Assembly: GCF_024433635.1 (NCBI RefSeq)
Contig: NZ_WNJZ01000002.1
Coordinates: 105,765 to 169,764 of the forward strand
Direction: 5' to 3'
DNA from: Ruminococcus sp. zg-924
Lineage (GTDB): Bacteria > Bacillota > Clostridia > Oscillospirales > Acutalibacteraceae
Length of the DNA stretch: 64,000 nt
Below, in pieces: positions 17,485 to 26,620 of the stretch (its first letter is position 1; each line of letters opens with the position of its first letter). The translations under genes were made by a program, and so were the position numbers. The notes below the pieces were generated by a model that saw only the letters and a program-made list of their open reading frames with translations, did no database searches and was not told where the DNA came from.

Positions 17485-20400
17485 TTAGATGCGTCCTTTC
17501 GTTTCTTTTTTTATTGTTATAATAAGTAAAACTGAGCCCAAAACGGCTACTGCGCCGCCGATGAGAAGCCATAACATTTTTTTAAAGCCGCCTGCGTTCG
17601 GAAAGTTCGCCTTTGGAGTGTTATATATTTCCTGACTGACTGATTCTCTATCAAGCTTTATCCCAACATCTTCTGCAAGCAGATAGTAGTTGCTTAAGGT
17701 CTTTATTTCGGACACATAATATGTTCCGTAGAGCAAGCCGCTCATAACTGCTTTGCCGGTTTTGTCGGTGACAATATCTGCCTGACCGTTTTCATCAAGC
17801 ACATATTCACCGTTTGTGTTCTTGCTGAAACGTAAAGTATTGCCGTCAGAATCCGATAATTTCATTACAACTCCCTTAAGCGGTGTTTTATTAGTTACCG
17901 ACTTCTTGTAGATTGTGATACTTCCAAGAGCTTTATTTATAACTCTCGGCATTTCAATTCCGCCGTCGGCAACAGGGCGCATAATCGTATCTGTCAAAGG
18001 AAGCTCAGTATCGTCGGTTACTTTGAAATAAGTAACATTACCATTAGTATCTATGTTAACTCTGATGATGTAGTCAAGCGGAGCAAAGTTTTCAGGTGTT
18101 GTTGTTTCTTTTAGATAATAACTCGTCTCTTTTGTGAGGTTGTACTTTATACGTTCAAACTCAATCACACCTGAGCCATCAGTTATAACCTCGTCAATTG
18201 TGGCTCCGTAAAAGTCCTTTGCCTTCGTTGTGCAATTTAGATCCGTATACAGCGTAAATCCTGCATTAGCAAGGAATTGTGACTTTTCACCCGTTTTAAC
18301 AAGCGATAGAGGTATAAGTGCAGGAGTGTTGCCAACTTCAAGTTTTGTAACTTCACCTGATTTAATCTCAACGCTTATACTGCTTTCCGTAATGATATAA
18401 CCCGACGGAGCTGTTTTTTCCTTGAGAACATATGAGCCACTTGGAAGCTGTTTAATAGAAAGAGTACCTAACAATTCAGCTGACAGTGATATACCCGGAA
18501 TGTAATAATACGTTGTAAGGTCTGTTACACCGCCAGATGTTGAATAATAGTAATCGCCGCACCGGGAATTGTTAGGTGCCGTAAAGCAGTTTTCCATCAA
18601 CGTTTCGGCACCGTTGCGGTCAACCTTGTATAAGTTAAATACTGCTCTCTGCAAATTCTTGTCAGTATAAGTATCGTATTTTCGGAGGAAAAGCTCACCC
18701 TCATCCTTATACTTAATCGTCTGAGCAGTATCGTTCAAATCATTATGCTCAGCGATAACATCACTGCCATATCTGAGCGTTTCAAACACTACAACTTCTT
18801 TGCCTGCATAAGGTCTGCTGTTGAATTTATAGCTGATAACGATTGTCTGACTCTGCGCTGTCGCAGTAAATGTCACACTTACCGACTTTAAATCATCCGA
18901 AAGCACAACCTTATCTGCTCCGGCTGACGTTGCACTTACAAACTCAATTGCACGGCTTGTTGTTTTTTCAACAAGCTGTCCATCAACCGTGTAGGTTTTT
19001 CCTACAATCAATCCCGTCAGGCTTACTGTATCTTTAATTGTTGCATCGTTTGTTGGAGTTTTATCTCCACTTGCAGTTGTTTTTACTGTTGGAGCAAGTA
19101 ATGTTACAGTCTGAGCTGCATCACTTAAGTCAGCGTGTTTAACAAGCTGATTGCCTTTATACAGCAAGCTTTCATAAACTACAACGTCCTTACCCACATA
19201 TTTTGTTGCATCGAAGTTAAATGATACGTCAATGCTCTGAGCTTCAGCACTCGCTGTAAATACTTTTGTAACTGTTTGTGAAATATTCTTGCCTGTTTCC
19301 TTATCAACAACATATCCTATCAGCTTGTATGTTTCGCCTTTGAATAAACCTGTAATATTAACAGTATCGTCAATCTGTAAATCCTTTACAGCATAAGCAT
19401 ACTGACTATTTGTTGACAAAGCTTTTGCAGTTGTTTTAACAGAAGGCTCAATAAAGCTCACAGTTTGATCTAAATCGTTTAAGTCATAATGACTTGAAAT
19501 AACAAAAAAATCTTTGTTAATATCTGCTGCTTCAACCTCCTCACAAATAACAATATCCTTTCCACCTAATGTGTCAGCATAAGCACTGAGGTCAAACACT
19601 AACGTTAATTTTTGCGTGGCTGAGGTAGCTGTAAATGTGATTGTGCCGTCAGTCAGCTTTTCAAGACCACCAGCTGCACTGTATCTTGAAACAATAATAT
19701 TTGTTAATGCTGTTTTTGATGTTTTCTCTACAACATCAGGATAAACTGTATATTCTCTGCCGGGGACAAGACCAGTAAAAGTAATGTCATCTGCAATTAG
19801 TGTTTCGGTAATATATGCTTTTTTACGTTTATCGGTTGTACCGTAAACGTATGCATTTGTATCTGTTGTAGCAACACGGTATGTTATTGTCTGATTAACA
19901 TCATTAATATTCTGATGTATTGAGCCTTCAACAACCTTGCCGTCACCATCTGTTATTGGTACATTATTTTCCTTCGTTACACGCTGAAAAACAACGTACT
20001 TGTACTCACTCACGGTTTCATCATACGGAATATTGAAATAACAAGTATTTGTTGTTACTGTTTCCGAACCGCTGGAGGCAGCTGTGAATTTTGTTGTAAA
20101 CTCAGTTGTTGGAGGATTACTATCAAAGAAACGAACCTCAACAGCAGTCGCTTGTCCGTCTTTTACATACATTACCTGCGTATGGAGTTCGTATTTGCCG
20201 CCCGGCGTAAGCCCTGAATAAGTTACAGCATCTTTTATTGCCGCCAACGAACCATCAGGGTCGCTAATATCAACAAAGCAGTTATTCGAGTCGAAATACA
20301 CATCCTCTGCTTTTGTGATGAGATTGATATTAGCGTTGTCTTTGTAGCTCACAGTTTGATCTGCATCGTTTAAATCATTGTGACTATACAATAACTTCCC

Positions 20401-22614
20401 TGTGCTGTCTTTCAGAAAAGCAAAAGCAACAACGCTCTTGTTTGCATAAGCTGTGCTGTCAAATGTGTATGTTAGAGTTATACTTCCCTCTCCGCCGGAG
20501 CCTGCCTTAAATGTTTTGCTCGCTGTGGTTATAACCTTGCCTGAGGACTTGCTAACGAGCTGACCCTCAATGGTATATTCCTCATCCACATAAAGACCAC
20601 TGTACAGCACTGTATCTGTTATGACACTTGATTTGCTCACAAGCTCATTGTGGGATTTCGTGCTGTTTCCTAATGCCGTTGTATCAAGATACGGTTCAGG
20701 CTCTTCAAATTCAGGGTAATTGAATTGAGATGTGCCTTGACCGCCTTCGCCGGTTATCTGCGTAACATAAGGTGTCGGATTAATCAAAAATCCTTTAGGA
20801 GCCTTTGTTTCGTAGATTTTTATTGTTCCTAGAGGGAGAGTTATTACATCTTCTTCTTTGTAGAATTCACTCTGCTCAACTCCTTGAACTAAATGATCTT
20901 CATCTAAGTTCGCAAATCCTTTTGTGTCTGTAGCAATTAACCACCGTCTTGTCCACTGCTTATTGGCAAGTTCTTCCCCAGTGTAGAATCCAGCATAATA
21001 CTCTATTGCATACTCTGCTCCTGCGAGCCGTTGTCCGGTTTCGCCTGAGCGTGAGCTTATTTTTTGCAAAGCTATAAACACCGGATCATTGTCGGGGACT
21101 TCATAAATCTGCCACTCATTCCTGCCGTCCCCAAAATTCTCACGTACATGTGAACGGTATATCGGATAGCCAAGATACACATTTCCAGTTGCCTCGAGCG
21201 GATATATGTTTTCGTCTCTTGTATAACCCTTTGGCTCTACTAATTCCTTACAGTAATACGTCCCCAACGGAGCAGGATAGTATTCACCAAGATACACTCC
21301 CGTCGAATCTTTGCGATTAATCGTAATCGTGACATTTTCCCCGTTAATAACAAGAGGTTTTTCACCTTTGGCATCAGTGTAAACACCATAAACCGCACCC
21401 ATCAGGTCATAGCAGCCATTGCCATCAGTTAAATCAGGATTTGCAGACACCTTACCGATTCGCAGTAGAATTTCCTGCGGTTCTTCCTTAACTTGGAACT
21501 TCTTTGTATTCGGATCGTAAAGCTTATATATCGGAGTAACCTTATCACCTGTGGCTTTATTTCCCGTGTCACGGAATTCATAAACCGTTGGGTCAAGCTT
21601 ATATCCTTGACTTGGTTTTATCTCTTTTGCATAATACTGCTTTTTATCAACCTTAGCACCATTGTTATATCTGCCCCAACCAGATGCTGTTGTTGTGATA
21701 GAGCCGATTTTCTTAGTACAAGCTTTATCGGTATATATGCCGTATTCAGCACCTTCAAGGCTGTAATTGCTGTTGCCATCAGTCAGACTTGGCTTTGCTG
21801 AAACCTTGTTAAGCTCAAGCTTAATCTGTTCAACTGGAATGTGGTAATAACCGTTAGGATATGAGCCTGACTTCGTACCATCACCGCAATAGTTGTATAT
21901 AAATTCAACAGAAGTAATTTCCGGTCCTCTACTACCGCCAACGTGAATCAGGAATTGTTGGTCACCGAGCTTATTCTTGTATGTACCTGCGTAGATAGCA
22001 ATGTGAGCATACGGTATGCCATCATCCTTAAATGTGACAATATCACCGGGAACTAACTTTGATAATTCAACATTATTTTTGCTCGTTCCAACTTTTTCAA
22101 CTTTACCCTCTTTTGCGAGTTTCTCTAAGCTTTCACGCCAAGTCGACACAGCTTGAGGATTTGTACCTCGTTCTTTTATAGCGTTTGCAATCAAGCTTGT
22201 ATCTACACCCTTGATATTAGGTAAATAGTTCAGCCAATAATATGCTACAAAAGAAGCACAAACCAATCCATTTGACCTAAATTTTGCAATATCAGGTGCT
22301 TTACCTGTTGCTGTACCTGATTTACTTATTGTTTCTTTTCCTGTAAGTCTGCCGTAATGGTCATATCCGATACCTGACAAATATTTCTTGGGAACACTGC
22401 TTGGATATATGTTGTAAATTGTTCCATCATTTATTAATGCTTGAACATCAAAGCCCGTATACGCCAAGCAATCTAAAGCATTGTTCTTTAACATATAAGC
22501 AGGTACATCGGATTTTGCTGCCGCATAAGCGGCAACAGGCAAGCCGACCAACAGAAGAATAATAACAAGGAGTATAGCCACGCTCTGCTTAAAAATTTTC
22601 TTTGCTTTATTCAT
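17485..22614 (-). CDS. Surface adhesin: NlpC/P60-like domain plus SpaA and VaFE repeats (1709 aa)
   Basis: Signal peptide (1-33), then a Cys/His peptidase-like domain with Cys119 (GLVCASFVAYYW) and His204 (YAHIAIYAG) as in NlpC/P60 or CHAP amidases. Next come three SpaA/CnaB domains (about 265-650), five repeats of the VaFE type (about 655-1290, each ending in a DLND-x-x-QT strand with VVVYESL or VVVFETL), three more SpaA domains, and the sorting signal NFPNAGG with a membrane helix. It is probably the tip adhesin of the pilus, with a domain able to cut peptidoglycan. The enzyme activity is inferred from motif spacing only. Confidence 0.85.
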   Translation of the reverse strand: MNKAKKIFKQSVAILLVIILLLVGLPVAAYAAAKSDVPAYMLKNNALDCLAYTGFDVQALINDGTIYNIYPSSVPKKYLSGIGYDHYGRLTGKETISKSGTATGKAPDIAKFRSNGLVCASFVAYYWLNYLPNIKGVDTSLIANAIKERGTNPQAVSTWRESLEKLAKEGKVEKVGTSKNNVELSKLVPGDIVTFKDDGIPYAHIAIYAGTYKNKLGDQQFLIHVGGSRGPEITSVEFIYNYCGDGTKSGSYPNGYYHIPVEQIKLELNKVSAKPSLTDGNSNYSLEGAEYGIYTDKACTKKIGSITTTASGWGRYNNGAKVDKKQYYAKEIKPSQGYKLDPTVYEFRDTGNKATGDKVTPIYKLYDPNTKKFQVKEEPQEILLRIGKVSANPDLTDGNGCYDLMGAVYGVYTDAKGEKPLVINGENVTITINRKDSTGVYLGEYYPAPLGTYYCKELVEPKGYTRDENIYPLEATGNVYLGYPIYRSHVRENFGDGRNEWQIYEVPDNDPVFIALQKISSRSGETGQRLAGAEYAIEYYAGFYTGEELANKQWTRRWLIATDTKGFANLDEDHLVQGVEQSEFYKEEDVITLPLGTIKIYETKAPKGFLINPTPYVTQITGEGGQGTSQFNYPEFEEPEPYLDTTALGNSTKSHNELVSKSSVITDTVLYSGLYVDEEYTIEGQLVSKSSGKVITTASKTFKAGSGGEGSITLTYTFDSTAYANKSVVAFAFLKDSTGKLLYSHNDLNDADQTVSYKDNANINLITKAEDVYFDSNNCFVDISDPDGSLAAIKDAVTYSGLTPGGKYELHTQVMYVKDGQATAVEVRFFDSNPPTTEFTTKFTAASSGSETVTTNTCYFNIPYDETVSEYKYVVFQRVTKENNVPITDGDGKVVEGSIHQNINDVNQTITYRVATTDTNAYVYGTTDKRKKAYITETLIADDITFTGLVPGREYTVYPDVVEKTSKTALTNIIVSRYSAAGGLEKLTDGTITFTATSATQKLTLVFDLSAYADTLGGKDIVICEEVEAADINKDFFVISSHYDLNDLDQTVSFIEPSVKTTAKALSTNSQYAYAVKDLQIDDTVNITGLFKGETYKLIGYVVDKETGKNISQTVTKVFTASAEAQSIDVSFNFDATKYVGKDVVVYESLLYKGNQLVKHADLSDAAQTVTLLAPTVKTTASGDKTPTNDATIKDTVSLTGLIVGKTYTVDGQLVEKTTSRAIEFVSATSAGADKVVLSDDLKSVSVTFTATAQSQTIVISYKFNSRPYAGKEVVVFETLRYGSDVIAEHNDLNDTAQTIKYKDEGELFLRKYDTYTDKNLQRAVFNLYKVDRNGAETLMENCFTAPNNSRCGDYYYSTSGGVTDLTTYYYIPGISLSAELLGTLSIKQLPSGSYVLKEKTAPSGYIITESSISVEIKSGEVTKLEVGNTPALIPLSLVKTGEKSQFLANAGFTLYTDLNCTTKAKDFYGATIDEVITDGSGVIEFERIKYNLTKETSYYLKETTTPENFAPLDYIIRVNIDTNGNVTYFKVTDDTELPLTDTIMRPVADGGIEMPRVINKALGSITIYKKSVTNKTPLKGVVMKLSDSDGNTLRFSKNTNGEYVLDENGQADIVTDKTGKAVMSGLLYGTYYVSEIKTLSNYYLLAEDVGIKLDRESVSQEIYNTPKANFPNAGGFKKMLWLLIGGAVAVLGSVLLIITIKKETKGRI

Positions 22615-22854
22615 TAATTTTCTCCTTTCCTTGAAGTTTAGTGAAGTTTAGATTTGCAGACAAATAAGATACGGCGGCTCTCGGCTGTGATAATAGTTGA
22701 AGTTATTGAACATTCTCATCATTTCTTTCTTTGAAAAATATCCCTCTACTTATAACCCGTAAAAATCGCAAAAACGTAACCTTTTTTCACAGAATTTTTT
22801 TACAAACTTTCATTGTGCTTTTTGTGCATTTTGCTGTGGTTTTGTAATTTGGGC
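22615..22854 (-). promoter_or_regulatory. Leader region of the pilus operon
   Basis: About 240 bases without a gene, between the lipoprotein terminator and the adhesin start. GAAAGGAG precedes the ATG. A tandem repeat of GAAGTTTAGT lies near the ribosome site. No clear -35/-10 pair stands out, although the terminator upstream implies an independent promoter here. Confidence 0.4.
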
Positions 22855-22888
22855 ATAAAAAAAGACAGAGCGTTTAAACTCTGTCTTG
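22855..22888 (-). terminator. Terminator after the lipoprotein gene
   Basis: AAGACAGAG pairs with CTCTGTCTT around an 9-base loop; on the - strand a run of T follows. It separates the lipoprotein from the pilus operon. Confidence 0.85.
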
Positions 22889-22912
22889 ATTTACTTATTT
22901 AGTTTTTACTTA

Positions 22913-23734
22913 TCAATAATATCCTGCTTTTCTAACAAGCTTCTTTTCTGTCCAAGCTTCCTTGACCACCTTAGTTTCGTAATGACCTTCTTCGGGAACA
23001 GTTACTGTTTTAGTGCCAGTTTGAATTTGAATATATCTTACACTGTAACTACCTTTTCCTCCATTAAGTAATTCCTCCCCACAGTGACTAAGATCATCTG
23101 TAACATCCGCTCCGCAGTCATTACAAATCGCTCTTGCTTTTGATTCATACACAGGCTCTTCATATGTGTAAGCCTCTTTATCGACGACCCATACCTGTTT
23201 TGTTTCTGCCGGATGGTTGATATATTCATACTCCGCCTCGTGCCATACCTTTTCCGGTTTTGTCGGCTTTGGAGTTGTCGGCTGACTTGATGTATTGTTA
23301 TTGGTACTTGGTTTTGAGTTTGTGGGTTCGCTTGATGTGTTGTTGTTGCTCGGCTTTGATGTGTTGTTTGTGCTTGGCTTAGAGGTTGTGGGTTCGCTTG
23401 ATGTGTTACCACCGTTGGTGCTTGGCTTAGAGGTCGTTTCCTGCTTTGAGGTGTTCTTTGCAATCTCTTGTACTTTCTTGATTGTTTCTTTGCCGACGGT
23501 GACTTTCTTGCCGTCAACCTCAACAGTTACCTTGCCGTCCTTAACTGTGAGCTTCTTGCCGTTCTTGTCCGTTACGTTGCCATCCTTATCAACCTTAAGG
23601 TCTGAAGCCGCAGCTTCTTCGGTTGTCTGCTCAACCTGCTTGGTGCTTGATGTACCACCACCGCACCCGGAAAGCATAGCCGTAGCCGTCGAGAGGATTA
23701 ATGCTGCACAAATGATTACTAATGTTTTTTTCAT
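22913..23734 (-). CDS. Surface lipoprotein with repeat linker and C-terminal Cys/His domain
   Basis: I chose the ATG at 23734 (MKKTLVIIC) behind AAGGAGTG. A lipobox LSGC gives lipid attachment. A Lys/Asp/Val segment is followed by a low-complexity linker of imperfect SKPSTNN and SSEPT repeats, which spans the wall. The C-terminal domain (about 170-273) has CNDCGADVTDDLSHC, a possible zinc site, and aromatic HYETK-like strands. Similar lipoproteins occur in gut Clostridia. Role unknown, possibly surface contact. Confidence 0.75.
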   Translation of the reverse strand: MKKTLVIICAALILSTATAMLSGCGGGTSSTKQVEQTTEEAAASDLKVDKDGNVTDKNGKKLTVKDGKVTVEVDGKKVTVGKETIKKVQEIAKNTSKQETTSKPSTNGGNTSSEPTTSKPSTNNTSKPSNNNTSSEPTNSKPSTNNNTSSQPTTPKPTKPEKVWHEAEYEYINHPAETKQVWVVDKEAYTYEEPVYESKARAICNDCGADVTDDLSHCGEELLNGGKGSYSVRYIQIQTGTKTVTVPEEGHYETKVVKEAWTEKKLVRKAGYY

Positions 23735-23888
23735 AGCCTGACACTCCTTTATATTATGTTTTTTATTCCCGTCCCGATGCACTCACATCGTTCTATTATT
23801 ATATTAGACTATTATAAAACAAGTATCAAGTCACTTATAAAATTATAGTGTTATTTTACAATATGTTAATAATACCGACACAATTACG

Positions 23889-24626
23889 TCATAATTGGTA
23901 ATAATTTTCTACGGCTTCATCACGAAACTTCAATAGACTAATAAAAGAAATGTTGTTTTTATGTATAAGGCGGCCAATTTCAAATATACAGCCGCTTTCA
24001 AAACTACCTTTCATCCGAAAGTTTTTGTCAGCTTTTGAGCGGAAGTAATAGCTGTCATAGTAATAATCCTTATACAGATGTGACATATCATATATTTCGC
24101 CATTTAATGCGCTCTGTTCCTCTCTTGTATCGAAAACAATCTCGCCATCGCCTTTGATAATACCACTATTAGCCGAATGATTTCCGTTAAAAACTTCTGT
24201 TATTCCCATAGGTAAAAACAGTCGGAACATATGGTTAGTTTTGTGCTGAACCCAAGGAGCTTCCGGCGAACCAATCTCATCCAGACTTTCAACAAGTCTA
24301 TCTTTATTCCAAACATCTGCAATGACGGGATCACAAGCAAGAGAAACCTTGAATTTCTCTTTGACGTCAGCTTTAATTTTAAAATCACTATAAAAATCTC
24401 CGAGTGGGTTAGGTTCTGCACCGTCTTTAAACTTATCATTTATCGTATCTTCATTGAGATGAAAGTTGATTTTATTCGCATAAAGCTTCACGAAGTAGAA
24501 AATAGTATTATACTTGATTCGATTATTCTCACTTGGCAGGACTGAATTGCTTAAATATTTAAGCACATTATCAAGTCTCCTTTTTCTATCCTTTGCCGTT
24601 AGCAGCTCGTACATATTAAAGTTCAT
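23889..24626 (-). CDS. Hypothetical protein, about 245 aa
   Basis: The preferred ATG at 24626 lies behind GAGGAG and overlaps the end of the upstream gene; a TTG 9 bases earlier is possible. It is a soluble alpha/beta protein with no catalytic motif recognised. A stretch coding RMKGSFESG has a near copy upstream at 25319, suggesting an ancestral duplicate. It forms a pair with the gene at 24616. Confidence 0.6.
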   Translation of the reverse strand: MNFNMYELLTAKDRKRRLDNVLKYLSNSVLPSENNRIKYNTIFYFVKLYANKINFHLNEDTINDKFKDGAEPNPLGDFYSDFKIKADVKEKFKVSLACDPVIADVWNKDRLVESLDEIGSPEAPWVQHKTNHMFRLFLPMGITEVFNGNHSANSGIIKGDGEIVFDTREEQSALNGEIYDMSHLYKDYYYDSYYFRSKADKNFRMKGSFESGCIFEIGRLIHKNNISFISLLKFRDEAVENYYQL

Positions 24627-25272
24627 ACGTTTCAATCTCCTCTATCATTTTTTCGAGTATTTCACTAACACAGCAACATAAGAGAAGAAATTTATCCCAA
24701 CCCTCGAAATCCCTGTGATAATTTCTCACGAAACACTTTTTATGATAGCATAATGAATTATATAAAGCAACCGTCCAATCAAGTGGAGAATGTAAGAAAA
24801 TCGCTTTACTCTTGTCACCTTTATACCTTGCAAAGTCTGAAATTCTGTAGGAACTATTTATTGCTAAAGCTGTTATAAAATAGAAGCTGTTTGCAAACGT
24901 CTTAAAATTTCTTTTATATGACTTATATGTAAATTGCTCAATGGCTGTTCCACCGTTTGCAACAAAATACCGTTTCTTTGTATTTTTATCAAAAAGATAT
25001 GCAGCTTCACTGTCAGCAGAACTTATATCTGTTGTTTCTATAAGCTCCAGTATGGATAGGCGGGCGGCTTCAACACCCAATGGAACCAAATCAGCGAGAG
25101 GGGATTTAATCTCATCCAACTCATAATCAGTGAAACAGCGGATATTAAAAACTTGATGTTTTATTTCTGAAAACATAGGTGAATCACTCTTAAAGTAGTT
25201 ACCTTTTTGCGGTATAAGATAATGGTCAAGATACTTTATTTTTTTACGGATATTTATTTTTTTGCAACGCAT
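24616..25272 (-). CDS. Hypothetical protein, about 218 aa
   Basis: I chose the ATG at 25272 because AAGGAGAG precedes it. An upstream in-frame ATG lies in a gene remnant. The N-terminus is very basic (MRCKKINIRKKIKY) and the C-terminus acidic with a CCC run. No family recognised. It overlaps the next gene, so the two are co-translated. Confidence 0.6.
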   Translation of the reverse strand: MRCKKINIRKKIKYLDHYLIPQKGNYFKSDSPMFSEIKHQVFNIRCFTDYELDEIKSPLADLVPLGVEAARLSILELIETTDISSADSEAAYLFDKNTKKRYFVANGGTAIEQFTYKSYKRNFKTFANSFYFITALAINSSYRISDFARYKGDKSKAIFLHSPLDWTVALYNSLCYHKKCFVRNYHRDFEGWDKFLLLCCCVSEILEKMIEEIETYEL

Positions 25273-25318
25273 TTGGACTCTCCTTGTACTTCTTATCACT
25301 TGTTCCGGTAACTTTATA

Positions 25319-25354
25319 GCCGTTTTCAAAACTACCTTTCATCCGGAAATTTTT
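25319..25354 (-). pseudogene. Fragment duplicated from the gene at 23889
   Basis: 36 bases match 23991-24026 with about four differences, including an identical 22-base core. In the - strand frame both encode NFRMKGSFE. The surrounding frame runs to about 25290 without a start of its own. It is best read as the leftover of a second copy of the 23889 gene. Confidence 0.45.
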
Positions 25355-25356
25355 AT

Positions 25357-25377
25357 TTGCCCCAATGGGGCAGAAGT
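25357..25377. repeat. GCCCCA/TGGGGC palindrome, copy 1
   Basis: TGCCCCA-A-TGGGGCA followed by GAAGT. It is related to palindromes at 37892 and 42121. It lies between the Cys-rich small gene and the 218-aa gene, farther from the downstream start than the other copies, and its outer arms are eroded. Confidence 0.6.
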
Positions 25378-25388
25378 TGATTATGATT

Positions 25389-25541
25389 TCATTTATTTTG
25401 AACGCTGCCTTTTAATTCAGTTCTGAGTAACAGGCACAGGCTTTTGGCTTTTGGAAAATATTCTTGAGGTAGTCGCTCGTATTTGTTTTTATACGGACAC
25501 GTTTTCTCATTTTTGCAGCCTTTACATTCGCAAAAAAACAT
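25389..25541 (-). CDS. Small Cys-rich protein, 50 aa
   Basis: ATG at 25541 behind GCAGAGGTG. The product starts MFFCECKGCKNEKTCPYK, with five Cys in the first 15 residues in a CxC-x2-C arrangement that could bind zinc, followed by a helical, Leu/Lys-rich end. It lies in the same operon direction between two larger genes. Function unknown. Confidence 0.55.
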   Translation of the reverse strand: MFFCECKGCKNEKTCPYKNKYERLPQEYFPKAKSLCLLLRTELKGSVQNK

Positions 25542-25605
25542 ATGTATCACCTCTGCCAAATATAGTTTTATAACGTTCTTTAATTCTTTAACTTATATTC
25601 TCTCC

Positions 25606-26607
25606 TTATAGTACCTGATTGTTTTTAGAACGGTTCTTGTTTTGCTGCTGTTCGGGCTTGTTATGTGCGATAGTCTGTGCGTTCTTTTTAATATCCTTGC
25701 GTGATAAAACAAATCCTTTTTTCAGCTTCTGATACTGATTACCGCTTTTATTACTTACCTCATTTACTTTAACTACCTTAGCTGGTGAGAACGCTTGATT
25801 CATCTCTTTTATACTATCAATTAAAATTTGAGCACTCGTTATCTTGTAACCATCAATAGGAGCATTTCCAATCTCCCATTTCAGAGCATCAATATCAACT
25901 GGAACAGCAAATGAATGTTTTTTGCCGTTGGTTGTGTTTGTTATTTCTACACTTAAAGCATTTTGAGCTTTTACGAGCTGATTTAACTGTTTAATAGTTA
26001 TATTATCAGGAAGCTCAACACCGACTACTTCATACATAGGATAATAGTTTTCAAACTCTTCCAATGGCACCCCTATTTTTTTATTTAATTCTTGAGGTGA
26101 TATAGGGAAAGTAAACCAATCGCTGTGTTCTTGCCCGGTTTCCTCTTCAAGACACCAATTTTTGATTTGTACACGGATGTCTGATTTGGCTTTTGTTGTG
26201 TCTTCCGGTGCAAACGCCCGGTTCATTTCATCAATTGTATCAATAGTGATAAATGCCTTGTTAATCTTATAGCAGCCTAGATTTGGAGCATAGCCGGTAT
26301 GTTCTGCTAACTTCTTAACATCAACAGGGACATATTGCATATCCTTTTTATCAGTTACGCTATTAACAATTTCAACCGCTAGAGAAGACGAACCTTTAAC
26401 AAGCTTATTTAACTCATCAAAAGTGATGTTATCCGGTAATTCAACAGCATTTACCTTATACGAGGGATGACAATCGTTAAATTTCTCCACAGGTACACCA
26501 ATTTTATCGTTTAATTCCTGAGGTGTTATTGGAAAATCAAACCAAGCACTAAGTCTCTTGTTTGCGTTTTCAATAAGAACACGAATTCCAGCTGATTTTT
26601 CGTTCAT
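25606..26607 (-). CDS. Tandem-repeat protein resembling ArdA antirestriction domains, with shared tail
   Basis: Starts at ATG after AAAGGAGG. Two homologous halves of about 130 residues are visible (about 8-140 and 142-285): each has WF-F-PI-PQELN-KIGVP, then Y-V-VELPDNIT-LN-LVK, then Y-I-A-I-ID-I-EMN-AF-P. The arrangement recalls ArdA-like DNA-mimic antirestriction proteins, but the match is by eye and weak. Residues 301-333 (LSRKDIKKNAQTIA plus Gln/Asn/Lys end) are the shared C-terminal tail, nearly identical to that of the next protein upstream. Likely role: protecting incoming DNA in the recipient (inference). Confidence 0.55.
   Translation of the reverse strand: MNEKSAGIRVLIENANKRLSAWFDFPITPQELNDKIGVPVEKFNDCHPSYKVNAVELPDNITFDELNKLVKGSSSLAVEIVNSVTDKKDMQYVPVDVKKLAEHTGYAPNLGCYKINKAFITIDTIDEMNRAFAPEDTTKAKSDIRVQIKNWCLEEETGQEHSDWFTFPISPQELNKKIGVPLEEFENYYPMYEVVGVELPDNITIKQLNQLVKAQNALSVEITNTTNGKKHSFAVPVDIDALKWEIGNAPIDGYKITSAQILIDSIKEMNQAFSPAKVVKVNEVSNKSGNQYQKLKKGFVLSRKDIKKNAQTIAHNKPEQQQNKNRSKNNQVL
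25631..25691 (-). repeat. 61-bp direct repeat, copy A (tail coding DNA)
   Basis: Identical over 61 bases to 26643-26703. It encodes most of the shared C-terminal tail of two adjacent genes and indicates recent copying of the tail module between them. Confidence 0.9.
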
Positions 26608-26620
26608 TGTATAACCTCCT

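Noticed and set aside
23038..23741. Frames in both directions overlapping the lipoprotein
   Set aside because: They come from the low-complexity Ser/Pro/Asn linker; the lipobox protein explains the region.
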